A stretch of 58,328 nucleotides of DNA from Gammaproteobacteria bacterium. Its GTDB lineage: Bacteria; Pseudomonadota; Gammaproteobacteria; UBA6186; Azoamicaceae. Location: assembly GCA_013288135.1 (NCBI GenBank), contig JABDCL010000007.1, forward strand, positions 1-58,328. Reading direction: 5' to 3'. Within the stretch, counting starts at the first letter, position 1, and every line of letters begins with the position of its first letter. The notes below the pieces were generated by a model that saw nothing but the letters and a program-made list of their open reading frames with translations, was not told the DNA's origin and did no database searches. Shown here one piece after another: positions 1-10,399 of the stretch. The position numbers and the translations under genes are program-made.

Positions 1-197
1 AATATCATTATATTGCAAGTAAAGTTGATAATTTAATTGTTCCGTGGGAATCCGCTATACCCAGTTATGCAGATGGATCGGATGGATCCAAAGAAAATAC
101 ATTCATTGTAGAAAACCGAGGACATTTATCTTTATTAATTTCATCACGTGTTATTAATCAAATAATACAATGGTTGAAAGAAATCAAAATTAAATAG
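1..197 (+). CDS. Lipase/esterase-like alpha/beta hydrolase, C-terminal end only
   Basis: The frame opening at base 3 reads through 64 codons to a TAG at 195-197; the gene begins before the window. The residues fit the last part of an alpha/beta-hydrolase fold. A stretch like SKVDNLIVPWESA resembles the loop carrying the acid residue of the triad. It is followed by GHLSLLISSRVI, where the His would be the catalytic base, and by a closing amphipathic helix. Lipases and serine esterases commonly end this way. The nucleophile elbow is outside the window, so substrate and export cannot be judged. Its stop lies 8 bp inside the oppositely oriented giant gene. The family call is moderately confident from two motifs. 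Confidence 0.6.
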   Translation, partial: YHYIASKVDNLIVPWESAIPSYADGSDGSKENTFIVENRGHLSLLISSRVINQIIQWLKEIKIK

Positions 198-3100
198 AGG
201 GAGAATCTTTCGGATTAGGAAGCTTCCGCGATACCTCTGCAGCCCCTCCTCTTCCTTCTCTTGCCCCTTCGTGGTGAGCTCCAGCTCGATGAAGATCTCT
301 TGCCAAAATAACTGGGCCTTTTGCCTGCATTGCTCGCTTTAATCCTGACAGTAATGGTCGCTTATGAGGGTGCTGCGGTATAATTACTTTTTCAAAAAAC
401 TCTCCCTTCTCTGCACCATTCTCTTTCAGCCAACTCGAATGTTCATAACTTTTCACCAATAAATTCGAGTCCGCATTTAAATAACGCATTTGCTCTAAAA
501 TACGCTGATAAGCTACTGATGTTTTATTGGGTGTCTGTCCCGAGAACACTTTTCCACTCGGAAGAATTAAGGATACCTTTCGTCCATTCTCTCTCAAAGC
601 TTTTGATTGTTCTCGTATCTGCTCATCAAATAGTTTAGCTTCTCTTTCGGTCACTAATACACAAGAGATCTTACCATCAGGTTCTTCTATCACCAATCCA
701 AAAAATTGAAGTTTTAAGTTTTCCAAAAAGCTTTTTTGAGTCTCATGAGTTTGTGCAAAATTTTCTGTTACAAAAATATTCGAATCCATATGCCATTTTA
801 ATCCGGATAACCCTTGATGTAATAACTTATCCAAAGGTAAAATATCTACTCCGTACTCTGTCCTACCCTCCATCGGTACAAAACGAGTCAAATCTACTCG
901 ATTCCAAACTTTTACATCCGCAGGTTTTTCTCCCGCATGCGAAACTGCCACATGGCTTAACAACTCTTGTCGACGCTGGGCTTCAGCTTGAGCTTGTGCC
1001 AATGCAAGTGCTTGCGCTTCACTTTGTGCTTCACTCTGTGAAAATGCAAAAGTATCCTGATCTTTTCGAGGCGCCTGTTTTGTCACACGCAAGCAAAATT
1101 CTTTCGATTTCTCAATTATATTAGTTAATTCCGTATTTAATGTCGCATCTCCTGCTGTCAAACCTTCCAATATTCCCTTCCCTATACCTTCCGGAAATTC
1201 ACGTATACGTTCCGCTACGCGCTTTTTTAAGCGTTCATAGCTCTCTATCGTTTTCTTACGCTGAGCTTCTAAAAAATCTGCCGTTTTAATGTCGGTCTCT
1301 AAAGCCTTATACTGCTCAAAGGGATCGTCTTTATCCTCCGTTAAAAAAATCTCCTCAAAACAGTGATATAATAAGCGCTTGGATTTAGCACCATTTGTCC
1401 CCAAAATTAAATTCCAACAATACTCTTGCACAACTGCAGGTAATTTCTGTACTGTTGCTGATAAATTATCCTCTGCCATTAACGTCCATTCTTCATTCTT
1501 TTCAGCCTTTTCAATCACTGTCTCTATATTCCAAGTTGTATCTGAATATGCCTTAGAAACTTCTTCTGGAACAATAACCGTTAAATTTTGTCCTTCACTA
1601 AACTTTCGCATTCTTTTGGCACCCTGCGCAATATCTGTCTTTTTTGTATCAATGCCAATCGTCATCACCCCTTCTGCCCATTCAGGGAGTACAATATCCA
1701 CCCCCCTCGCCCCAACCTGATGAAACAACATAAAATATTGACTTGATTTACACCCTAAACGTTTTTCAATCTCCTCAACCTTTGTAGAACCAATCTCTGT
1801 GATTTTTCCATCTGCAATCGCCATACCACATAAAATATCTTTTTCATTAAAAAACAAGACATGGGTCAATTCATTTTCTTTCGCTTCTTTCTTTTCTGCT
1901 ATCCCTTTCCCTTCTCGCTCCTTTTCTTCTTTCTCCTTTCTTTCCCGAAGAACTGAAGCTATCTTTTCTGCTGCTGTTTGATTCTTCACCCCTGTCAAGA
2001 AAGCCCCAACATCAATGAAGGCACGCACTGTTTCAGGTTTTGCATGCGTATTTAATAATTCTCGGAATAAACCATCAATCGTCTTTTCTTGACTCACCTT
2101 TACTGGTACTTTTTTGCGCATTAAATCATCTATGGTCTGGCCATCTATTCCCATATTCTCTTCCACATCAAAGTTAAGTTTTTGATGCCAAGTGGGATGA
2201 TTTCCGGGTGTCCCTGTCATGCCTTGTACACTGCGATAGGCATTCACATGTAAAAAGGCATCCGCTCGTAAAGTATTCTCATAATGTTTAATGTGACTTA
2301 AAATAGGATCTACTAAACAATGCTTTTTAACTTTTTGATTATCTTTTAAACTATCATACAAAGCATCAACAACCCTACGGTTATCTACATTAACAACCTC
2401 CAACCTAAGACCTGTTAAATCATTAAATATTTTCCAAGCCTCTGTATCCTCATACTTAACTATCTCTAATCCTACTTCAAGTTCTTTCTTCAACTTATCT
2501 ACAAAGGTCTTCAAAAAAATATCAAATACGGTTCGAGACAAGGGATTTGCCATTTGTAGTCGTATGGTATAATTCACTTTTTCCAACGTTCGCTTAAATT
2601 GTGCTCTTTTCACTGGCGTATTGTTTCCCGCATATGGACATGCTATCTCTCCATCTAAAGTTGCTTCCATGCCATGAGGAAAACCAAAGTGTTCATTTGG
2701 GTTACGTTTTAATGTTGATATTAATACTCGTGAAATCTCTTCCTTCATCAGACCAATTCTATCTCGTTCAATTTTTGAAAATCTATTTTCTTCTACTACT
2801 TTCGCCTCACCTGCTACTTTTGATTCTCTTGCAACTTTTTCCTCCAAAAACGGTGGGATATCCGTCCCCTTTCCTTGGATATAGTCTTGCAAAAGTTTAC
2901 GCTCATCTGCAGTTAACTTTAACAATAGGGATGCCAGTGGACTCGAAGCATGCTCCATTACGGTCTTTGCCAGTTGTACCTTAATCCCATCCCAAACGGT
3001 TTCATCCGCAATTTTTACTTTCCCCAACATCACATCATGCAGAGATACTTTTCCAATAATGCCAGGACCATTCACCGGAACACCCTCAAATAAATCATAT

Positions 3101-6100
3101 AATTCTACGATGGCTTTTAATTGATCTTCCGCAATACTAACCTTCTTACCTACCGTAAAATTCAGTTCTCGACGAATGTGCACATTGGCATCTACTTCAT
3201 CGATTAATACATCCCCTTGATTTTTAAATAACAATACCATTTTGTCCAAATATTTTACTTGACGTTCCCATTCTTTATACTTTTGCTTACTACCATCAGT
3301 ATTCCCCACAACAACCGGGTTTCCTAGCAGCTCCAATAACTTCAACCTTAAAGACTGAATCGACTCTCCTGTCGTTACAACATACTCTTTCCGCTCCATA
3401 ATCCCCAGTAAATGCTTATACTGTGTCTTTAAAGTATCGGAGCGGCAATCCGTTTCTCGTGTAAATAAAAAATCATGCCCCACTTGACCAAACAATCTCT
3501 CAGAAGTTGCTTGTAAATCTCGTGTCTTAAACAATGCAGGGGTTAATTCTATCACCGATAAATTGGTCCCCGTTGCCTTCATCAAAGCCGTCAGTGGAGA
3601 TATCACTGTTGATTTTCCAGCACCCATCATCATTTGAATGATTCGATTATTATACTGTCCTCGATTTTTCTCCTGTAATAATTTCAAAGATTTATATTGT
3701 TCTGACCGAATCATTTTATTTTCACAAAACTCAAGAACCAACATCTCAGGTTCTTCACTGGGTTCATAACAACGTGCTCTTAATGCCTCTCCTAATTGTT
3801 GAAATAAAAAAATGCGCTCTGGTGCTTCTTCTCGCATTCCATATAATTTTTTAAGGATACCTCTCACTCGTTCTTGTTGTTGTAATAGAGTTCTTTGAAT
3901 TAAAAAATGATGTATTCTATGATATAAGGCTTTTGCGTCTGCTGGTTCTAATAATGTTTCTGCTTGAAATTGCTTCAGATCCCGCTGCAAATAGAGTCTT
4001 AATAAATCCGGGAATTTTAGAATTTTCCGCTCTTGGGCCTCTACTTCTACTCTTGCTCGAAGCCTTCCTCCAGGTGCTACTAAGTGTTGATTGGCAATGG
4101 TAACCAAATCTATCTCTTCTTTTGAGGGCTTCCCCTCCGCTAAATTCTTACGGTATTCTTCTCCTCGTTTTTCCAATAGCTCAACCATTTTAGCCCGCAC
4201 TCTTAGATCTCCAAAGTATTTAAGCGCAACTGAACCTTCTGTTTTTAATAACTCATTCCTTTTTCTGCCCATTGCACAATCTGTCTCGAATCGTTTCCAT
4301 ACTCGCTCCATGGGATCAAGATCACTTAATGCCTTAATTTCATCTGGGGTTTTATCTCTTAAAGCTTTCATATCTTCTAAAAATTTCTTTCTTATCTCAC
4401 TTTGTTCTTCTAAAAATCCATTTAATTCTAAGAAATGACTTAAATTGACAGCCTCTGAAACTGGTTCTGGCTTCAATGCAAGTTCAAGTTCAGACTTCAA
4501 CTCAACATCTTTACCATGTTCCTCGATTAACTCAAAGCTCTGTTCCAACATGATTTTATCTAAACTTATTTTTGAGCTTATCTCGCTCTCGAACAGTTCA
4601 TAAACTTTTTTTAAAAAATCATCTATAGAAGTACCTTGTGGGTACGTATATAAATCTCCAACAAATTTATTTCTAATGGCATACAAGAGTAATGTACAAA
4701 CATTGTATAGTTCATTATCATATGAAATATCAAAGGGAGAATTAACATCCTGATGATTTATTACAATAGATGTTATATATTTTTCCAGAAGCATTAGGTT
4801 TGATAAATCGTCTTTACTACACTTCGACTCACGCTTAACCGCCAAATTATAAAAATCTTTAAATGCCCACATAAACTCTTCAGTAGTAACTCCCAACCCC
4901 AAATCAGCAGCGGTAATTGATCTAACATCCCCCTGAGGTATACCTCTCATGAATAATGCGGAATAGTAGTTTCTTTCCTCTGATGATGCAAATTTTCTAA
5001 AAGGTCTAATCGGCTTAACATTAACTGATTTATTTACAACATGTGAACGAATCACGGAATGATTTCTTATTTTTTTGATCTGTTTTTGTACTTCATTTAA
5101 TCGTTTCTCTTCTTTGTCTGTAAAATGTTCTCTTGACTTAATACGCAGCATTTCTAGATATGCTTCAGCTTTCTTCAAAGCTGCAAGTTCTTTATCTCGC
5201 CATAAAAAACTTAAAGGCCCTCGCAATGTATGATGTGACCTAATCTGCCTTAAAATTGTTAATGGTGCCGGATCTTCTAACCGCATTTTAACAGGCACAT
5301 TCTCTATGGATGCATAATAACTATCAAAAACTTTTTCTATTTCTTTCTCAAACTCTTTTTCAAAAAAATCTCGTGTTCTTCTATTGCAGAATTTTTTGTA
5401 TAAAGTAGTATAATCTTTATCATCTAATGTTTCTGTTTCAGAATACCCAAAATCAATAGTTCTATTTCTTTGTTTAAAACTCGTCAACAAAGACGCAGCC
5501 TCAGCCCGCACAGCCAGTGTTTTTGGGTCGGAAAACTGAGCTTTGCCTTCTTCTTTTTTACCGAGCTTCGTTGGGATCTCTAGCATAACCTTTCTTAAAA
5601 GTTCTATTTCTCTTGCTTCTCCCTTTAAATCTGCTCGTTTCTTATAACGTTGTAAGGCCTTCAATGCCTTCCAAGGCTCATGTTGTGCCAGATGAATATA
5701 AGCAAGATGGAGTTCCCCTTCAGCAGATTGTGCTTTAAGTTTTCCGTTTGCAGTGACAAGAAATTGAGAAAAGGATTCTTGAGCAGAAAAATGCCACTTG
5801 AAATGTTCATTAAAATATACTTGATCACCCAGCAATCTTTCCTTATCTATCCATATCTTAAGCTGTTCCTTCCTGGCGGTATCATCGGTATCAAATTTTA
5901 GTTTATAAAATTCTTCATCCTGCTCTAAGGTTGCAATAAATGCTTGTTTTGGAATTAAAGCAATTTTTTCTCTTGGGGGTTCTCCTGTTGTTTTCTCCAA
6001 ATATAAAATATTTGGAAATTGTCGAATGGCTACAGGTTGTTCTTCCATGATTAAACGATAATCTTTATTAGGCTGACGAAGAAGTTGTAATTTTCCTGCG

Positions 6101-9100
6101 GCATCTCTTTCTGTTTTAAACTCTAATCCATACCGAGGTAAACGAATGGTTAACTCATCTCTTGCATTCTTCCAAATCTCAATAAATTTTCTATCTTCAA
6201 AATTGAGCAAATGATAAATAATGCCTAAGTTATCTTTTTTCAAAATTTCAGCTGCACGTTTTTTTAATTGATCATCATGTTCTTTAACTTCCTTTTCAGA
6301 AATACCTTTTTTTTCCTTAAGTTTTTTTAAAAACTCAGATTCAAGCTTACTATATTCTGCATTCACTGATGCAAAATAGGAATCAATGCTCAGCCATTCA
6401 TTGCCAGTTTTATGTCCAGAAGTACCTAATTCGCATATCTTATTTTCTTCGATCAATAAAATAGGTTTTTGGGTCTTATCATCAACGATAATTATTTGTG
6501 GGAATTTATCATTTTGACTAAACCAAAACGATTTACCTTTCTCACTCAAAAAAGTCTGAGACAAAGTCTTTTCAATTAATGGGTTAAAACCTGAACCCTG
6601 TGCATACCACTCAGAACGTCCTTCAACAACCATTCTCCTTTGCCACTTCGTGGTAGATCTTTTGTCTCCAAAATCTTCATCGTGATATTCTTTAATTATC
6701 AAACGAGACTCTATTTCAGGAAGTTCACATATTTTTCCAGAACGCGATACTTTTGAATTTCTCGTTTTATTCCCAGACTTAAAAAAATCTTGTTTATCAC
6801 GAAACATCGTATTAAAAAAAGTATCCGGTACCGCACCATATTGGAAATCATTCTCAGAATATGTCCCAGAAAGTAGATCTATATAAATATCTCCTATTTT
6901 ATCGCTGGGTTTGCAATTATACGAGGGAAAACTTCCTGTCCATTGCGCTCCATGTGACTTAAAAACACCCGGGGATAAAGCGTCAGAGAGTATTTTATTC
7001 AATACTTCTGATAATTCTTTTTTATCCAAACGTTCAAAATAGGTTTTCAAAATGGGCCTAGCCCTTTCTACCACCGCTGATAGTTCTTTTTCCAAAAAAG
7101 GATCAGCCTCTTCCGCCTTAAATCCCATTATTCGTTTTACAATGGCTCCTTTCAATAAATATTCCATTTCCGCCGAAGATAAAGCTTCTCCTTTTTCTAG
7201 TTTTAGATTTAATCGCAACATAAGGGATACATACAAATCTCTTTTAGAAATTTCTAATTCTTTCCAATTCTTAGCATCTACCTCCCCTAATAACACATTA
7301 TTTTCTGCTATCCCTTTTGCTAAAACATCATTTAATTCATTTAATACCCCTCTTGCTTCTTTAAACTCGTCTTTCAGATCATATCTTTCTAGATAGCGTT
7401 GTAGATTAACACTCATCCTGATTAAAAAATGAGCACTGGATTGTAATGACCCTCTAAAAGTGTGGTAACGAACGCCTTCCTTAATACAGTTTGCCAATGC
7501 CAATGCCATTTCTGGTCTTTTTTCTAATTCTCTTCTTAAAAGCTCTGGCTCAAAGAGATTGATTAAAAACAATGCCCGAAAATCGTTATTTTTAATCAAA
7601 TCATAGTATTGACTTAAGTAGCTCTCGGTTAGAAATCCTTGACAACTTTCATCTGAACGACTATGTAAAAACTCTAAATATCGCTCAACCTCTACGGGCT
7701 CACTGACTCCTTTTGCTCGTGACTCGTTTATCGATCTTTCGATCCGTTCTCGACAAGTGGTTTGGATTACATTTTCTGATTGTCTACTCTCTTTTCGGCT
7801 GCCGTTTAAAAACGCGCGTTTGTCTAACTCTTTACTAAGCATCGGAAATATATCTTTAAGATTGGCATAAGCCACCTTTTCTTTAGAAGCAAGATCTTGA
7901 TCCTCTAAACCATCTAAAAATCGAATCTTAGGGACAGGAGAATCAGGCTTATCTAAAGTAATCCTAAGGCTTTCTAAACGTTCTGTTGGTGTTCTTAGGC
8001 TTCTCCCCGCTAAAAGTTTCGATCCCCCCGGGCTTAAAAAAGTCTGACAATCGGTCACATATTCCTTAAAATGTAAACAAAATTCATTATCACTAAGAAA
8101 TTCTTTTAATGTATCGTTTGTTTTGGCAGCTTCTTCTAATTCTTTGATATGCTTATAAAAAGCATATTTTTCTTTATCCAGTGGCGACACATAAGGTAAT
8201 TCTTTTGCTTTTTTTTCCTCATCTTGTTTTAAGAATTCTTCTAAAACTTTTTTGGTATCAGCATGCTTATTTAATAGTTCACCCACATAATCTCGCTCAG
8301 AAAATCCAGATTTCCCTTTTGAAGTTCCTTTTTGATCAAGATGCCGAGTTAATGATTCACTTTCAACAGGTGGAACATGTGGTTCAGGACGTTCAGATTC
8401 TCCCTTCAACATTCTTCCATAAAAACCTTGAATTAAATTATATTGCTCATCCCACCTTGGATCCATTGTAATAAAATAAGGTGATTCACTTATTTTCTGG
8501 AACATTTTTTGGTATGTATTTCTCCATATCTTTGGTAAACTCCCAAAATTTGGATCATCCGAAAAATAGTTTTTTGCTAAATAACAGGCAGCACTCATTC
8601 CTTTTAATGCAGTTATCATTCTCTCTGGGAAAGGAAAGTTTCCTTGTAAACCTGCATGCTGACCATAATATTTTGTTAAAGTTTGTACAGTGCTTAAAAG
8701 TTTTTTTACATCTTCTTTTGACAAAGTACCCCAGTAAGTACGTGCAGCGTCTCCTTCAATTGGTAAGGTACTAAAAATTTGCTCAACAGCGCTAATCACA
8801 GTTTGTGAATGACCAGCCTCACTATGTTCTTTACAAAATTGTAGACAATTCTCAAAATATTCCTTCAGGGATTCTGTACCTCGTGGTGGCAATGTGTCTC
8901 GTTTTACTTCCTTGGGAGCTGCTATTGCAGTAATCTCTGTTTCAATGGTTGTTATTTTTGGATAAAATTCTGCAACAGGAAAAGGCATAGGATGTGCGAC
9001 AACACATTGAATAAATTCTTCTATACTTTGAAAGTTAGTTGAAAGCGGTTTCTCTGCACGGGTTTTATTCAATATTTCTTTTATTTCTTGAATTATTTGT

Positions 9101-10245
9101 AAATCTGATGCTACTCGTTCTTCACTCAGTTTAAAATGACCTTCCCCTCTTTCTGTAGATAATCTTCTAATCAATTTAGTCTGTTTAACTAATGCGTCTT
9201 TTAATTGCCTTTGCACCACGGGATTTGATAATCGATTATTCTTTTCACTTATTCGAAAATAATCTATGAGCGATTGAAGCTTAAACTCATAATTATGTTC
9301 TTCGCTCGGGGATTCATTAAGCTTTCCGCTCGCTGAAGTCACCAAAGATTTAGTAAAATGCGAATAACTGAACTGCTTGACTACCATCCCTGCGCAAGTT
9401 CCAGATTTTTGTCCTTGAATAGTTCGCTTGGCGTAGGGTTTAGGATCAACTTGTACTCCTCCTAAAAATCCAATTTTTGGAAGTACTTCACTATAAAGTC
9501 GTGCTCCGTCAAACGTCCATTTGTCTATACTGAGTGGATCTCTAGCTAAAGGCGGAAAAATTTTTGTTCTCATCAATATTTGCAAATATTCACTAAGCGC
9601 TTTTGGGTCAAGAGCACTCAATTTATCTGCTGGAATAGAGTAAGCTTTAACTGGATAGAACTTCGTCTTGCGCCGTGTCTGAATAGCTGAATGCTGTGCA
9701 ATCCCACTCCCAGTATTATGGAAAAGACATGTCAAAGAACCATCCAATTCGAGCCGCCATTCACATATCATGCCATGTCCAAGCTCGCCCGGTGTGGGAC
9801 CCCACCCTCCAGGCATAGCAACAGAAGAACCTGGTGCAAGTTTTAAAATTGCAGTACTCAACTCTTCACTTTGTTTACGAATACTTTCATTGAGTTCTTC
9901 TTTTAATTTCTTTTCATCATATTCTTTTTTTTGTCTTTCTAGAGCTTCCGATACCAATCGTTCCTGTGTAGCACTTCTTTCCCTTATACTGTGAAGGATC
10001 TCCTGAAAAGAGACCGACTCTCTCAATAAAGTTTCTTGATTTTCTTTTGAAAACTCAATTCCACCGTCACGTGTAAATTGTATAAACTGCTCCATACAGG
10101 CTGTTGTTTTTGACAACGATGAACCTTGTAAAGTAGTTCCCAATGCACTTTCATCACGATGTATATGGGCAAAAATACTATCGCTCATTTCAGTGAAACA
10201 AGCTTTTCGAGACTGATATAAATAACTGTATGAACGTGCAGCCAC
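190..10245 (-). CDS. Giant DUF3638-type P-loop ATPase (3351 aa), SF2 helicase-like
   Basis: A single uninterrupted 3351-residue frame. Near residues 2205-2212 it has QMMMGAGKS followed by TVISPL, a Walker A in the style of DUF3638 proteins, which are mostly known from fungi, oomycetes and protists. A Walker-B-like LIDEVDANVH is at about 2347. MTGTPG at 2676, GARGVDI at 2845 and QGAKRMRKF at 2874-2882 resemble helicase motifs III, V and VI. This suggests a two-lobed SF2-like motor in the last third. The first 2000 residues are mostly charged helix with no recognised domain. A Glu/Lys-rich coil (about 2767-2792) and a Gln/Ala/Ser/Glu run (about 3069-3095) follow. No signal peptide or membrane segment is seen. 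AGGAT lies 6 bases before the ATG. Function is unknown; a host-directed role is only inference from the eukaryote-like family and size. Confidence 0.8.
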   Translation of the reverse strand: MAARSYSYLYQSRKACFTEMSDSIFAHIHRDESALGTTLQGSSLSKTTACMEQFIQFTRDGGIEFSKENQETLLRESVSFQEILHSIRERSATQERLVSEALERQKKEYDEKKLKEELNESIRKQSEELSTAILKLAPGSSVAMPGGWGPTPGELGHGMICEWRLELDGSLTCLFHNTGSGIAQHSAIQTRRKTKFYPVKAYSIPADKLSALDPKALSEYLQILMRTKIFPPLARDPLSIDKWTFDGARLYSEVLPKIGFLGGVQVDPKPYAKRTIQGQKSGTCAGMVVKQFSYSHFTKSLVTSASGKLNESPSEEHNYEFKLQSLIDYFRISEKNNRLSNPVVQRQLKDALVKQTKLIRRLSTERGEGHFKLSEERVASDLQIIQEIKEILNKTRAEKPLSTNFQSIEEFIQCVVAHPMPFPVAEFYPKITTIETEITAIAAPKEVKRDTLPPRGTESLKEYFENCLQFCKEHSEAGHSQTVISAVEQIFSTLPIEGDAARTYWGTLSKEDVKKLLSTVQTLTKYYGQHAGLQGNFPFPERMITALKGMSAACYLAKNYFSDDPNFGSLPKIWRNTYQKMFQKISESPYFITMDPRWDEQYNLIQGFYGRMLKGESERPEPHVPPVESESLTRHLDQKGTSKGKSGFSERDYVGELLNKHADTKKVLEEFLKQDEEKKAKELPYVSPLDKEKYAFYKHIKELEEAAKTNDTLKEFLSDNEFCLHFKEYVTDCQTFLSPGGSKLLAGRSLRTPTERLESLRITLDKPDSPVPKIRFLDGLEDQDLASKEKVAYANLKDIFPMLSKELDKRAFLNGSRKESRQSENVIQTTCRERIERSINESRAKGVSEPVEVERYLEFLHSRSDESCQGFLTESYLSQYYDLIKNNDFRALFLINLFEPELLRRELEKRPEMALALANCIKEGVRYHTFRGSLQSSAHFLIRMSVNLQRYLERYDLKDEFKEARGVLNELNDVLAKGIAENNVLLGEVDAKNWKELEISKRDLYVSLMLRLNLKLEKGEALSSAEMEYLLKGAIVKRIMGFKAEEADPFLEKELSAVVERARPILKTYFERLDKKELSEVLNKILSDALSPGVFKSHGAQWTGSFPSYNCKPSDKIGDIYIDLLSGTYSENDFQYGAVPDTFFNTMFRDKQDFFKSGNKTRNSKVSRSGKICELPEIESRLIIKEYHDEDFGDKRSTTKWQRRMVVEGRSEWYAQGSGFNPLIEKTLSQTFLSEKGKSFWFSQNDKFPQIIIVDDKTQKPILLIEENKICELGTSGHKTGNEWLSIDSYFASVNAEYSKLESEFLKKLKEKKGISEKEVKEHDDQLKKRAAEILKKDNLGIIYHLLNFEDRKFIEIWKNARDELTIRLPRYGLEFKTERDAAGKLQLLRQPNKDYRLIMEEQPVAIRQFPNILYLEKTTGEPPREKIALIPKQAFIATLEQDEEFYKLKFDTDDTARKEQLKIWIDKERLLGDQVYFNEHFKWHFSAQESFSQFLVTANGKLKAQSAEGELHLAYIHLAQHEPWKALKALQRYKKRADLKGEAREIELLRKVMLEIPTKLGKKEEGKAQFSDPKTLAVRAEAASLLTSFKQRNRTIDFGYSETETLDDKDYTTLYKKFCNRRTRDFFEKEFEKEIEKVFDSYYASIENVPVKMRLEDPAPLTILRQIRSHHTLRGPLSFLWRDKELAALKKAEAYLEMLRIKSREHFTDKEEKRLNEVQKQIKKIRNHSVIRSHVVNKSVNVKPIRPFRKFASSEERNYYSALFMRGIPQGDVRSITAADLGLGVTTEEFMWAFKDFYNLAVKRESKCSKDDLSNLMLLEKYITSIVINHQDVNSPFDISYDNELYNVCTLLLYAIRNKFVGDLYTYPQGTSIDDFLKKVYELFESEISSKISLDKIMLEQSFELIEEHGKDVELKSELELALKPEPVSEAVNLSHFLELNGFLEEQSEIRKKFLEDMKALRDKTPDEIKALSDLDPMERVWKRFETDCAMGRKRNELLKTEGSVALKYFGDLRVRAKMVELLEKRGEEYRKNLAEGKPSKEEIDLVTIANQHLVAPGGRLRARVEVEAQERKILKFPDLLRLYLQRDLKQFQAETLLEPADAKALYHRIHHFLIQRTLLQQQERVRGILKKLYGMREEAPERIFLFQQLGEALRARCYEPSEEPEMLVLEFCENKMIRSEQYKSLKLLQEKNRGQYNNRIIQMMMGAGKSTVISPLTALMKATGTNLSVIELTPALFKTRDLQATSERLFGQVGHDFLFTRETDCRSDTLKTQYKHLLGIMERKEYVVTTGESIQSLRLKLLELLGNPVVVGNTDGSKQKYKEWERQVKYLDKMVLLFKNQGDVLIDEVDANVHIRRELNFTVGKKVSIAEDQLKAIVELYDLFEGVPVNGPGIIGKVSLHDVMLGKVKIADETVWDGIKVQLAKTVMEHASSPLASLLLKLTADERKLLQDYIQGKGTDIPPFLEEKVARESKVAGEAKVVEENRFSKIERDRIGLMKEEISRVLISTLKRNPNEHFGFPHGMEATLDGEIACPYAGNNTPVKRAQFKRTLEKVNYTIRLQMANPLSRTVFDIFLKTFVDKLKKELEVGLEIVKYEDTEAWKIFNDLTGLRLEVVNVDNRRVVDALYDSLKDNQKVKKHCLVDPILSHIKHYENTLRADAFLHVNAYRSVQGMTGTPGNHPTWHQKLNFDVEENMGIDGQTIDDLMRKKVPVKVSQEKTIDGLFRELLNTHAKPETVRAFIDVGAFLTGVKNQTAAEKIASVLRERKEKEEKEREGKGIAEKKEAKENELTHVLFFNEKDILCGMAIADGKITEIGSTKVEEIEKRLGCKSSQYFMLFHQVGARGVDIVLPEWAEGVMTIGIDTKKTDIAQGAKRMRKFSEGQNLTVIVPEEVSKAYSDTTWNIETVIEKAEKNEEWTLMAEDNLSATVQKLPAVVQEYCWNLILGTNGAKSKRLLYHCFEEIFLTEDKDDPFEQYKALETDIKTADFLEAQRKKTIESYERLKKRVAERIREFPEGIGKGILEGLTAGDATLNTELTNIIEKSKEFCLRVTKQAPRKDQDTFAFSQSEAQSEAQALALAQAQAEAQRRQELLSHVAVSHAGEKPADVKVWNRVDLTRFVPMEGRTEYGVDILPLDKLLHQGLSGLKWHMDSNIFVTENFAQTHETQKSFLENLKLQFFGLVIEEPDGKISCVLVTEREAKLFDEQIREQSKALRENGRKVSLILPSGKVFSGQTPNKTSVAYQRILEQMRYLNADSNLLVKSYEHSSWLKENGAEKGEFFEKVIIPQHPHKRPLLSGLKRAMQAKGPVILARDLHRAGAHHEGAREGRGGAAEVSRKLPNPKDSPSI

Positions 10246-10399
10246 ATTGAATCCTAACTAATTTATGTTATGCATTAGGGTTAGAGGAATAGTTCTTAGT
10301 CAAAGTTTCCAGTGATAACTGTTTTTATTATTATTATTTTACACATTAAAAATATGTGTATATACTTTTTATAAACTATTTGAAAAATAATAAAATAGT
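10246..10399. other. AT-rich gap between sucD and the giant gene, with inverted repeats
   Basis: This gap lies behind sucD and in front of the giant gene, both on the minus strand, so it should hold the giant gene's promoter. I cannot name a convincing -35/-10 pair. A 14-bp perfect inverted repeat has arms TTTATAAACTATTT (10368-10381) and AAATAGTTTATAAA (10393-10406). It covers the sucD stop. A smaller one pairs ACACAT (10341-10346) with ATGTGT (10354-10359). Neither is followed by a T tract in the sucD direction, so a classical terminator is not shown. Confidence 0.5.

Noticed and set aside
5680-5901. Open frames of 60-127 codons antisense to the giant gene
   Set aside because: They lie opposite a clearly coding frame, lack ribosome sites and have no recognisable domain. 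They are shadows of the real gene.
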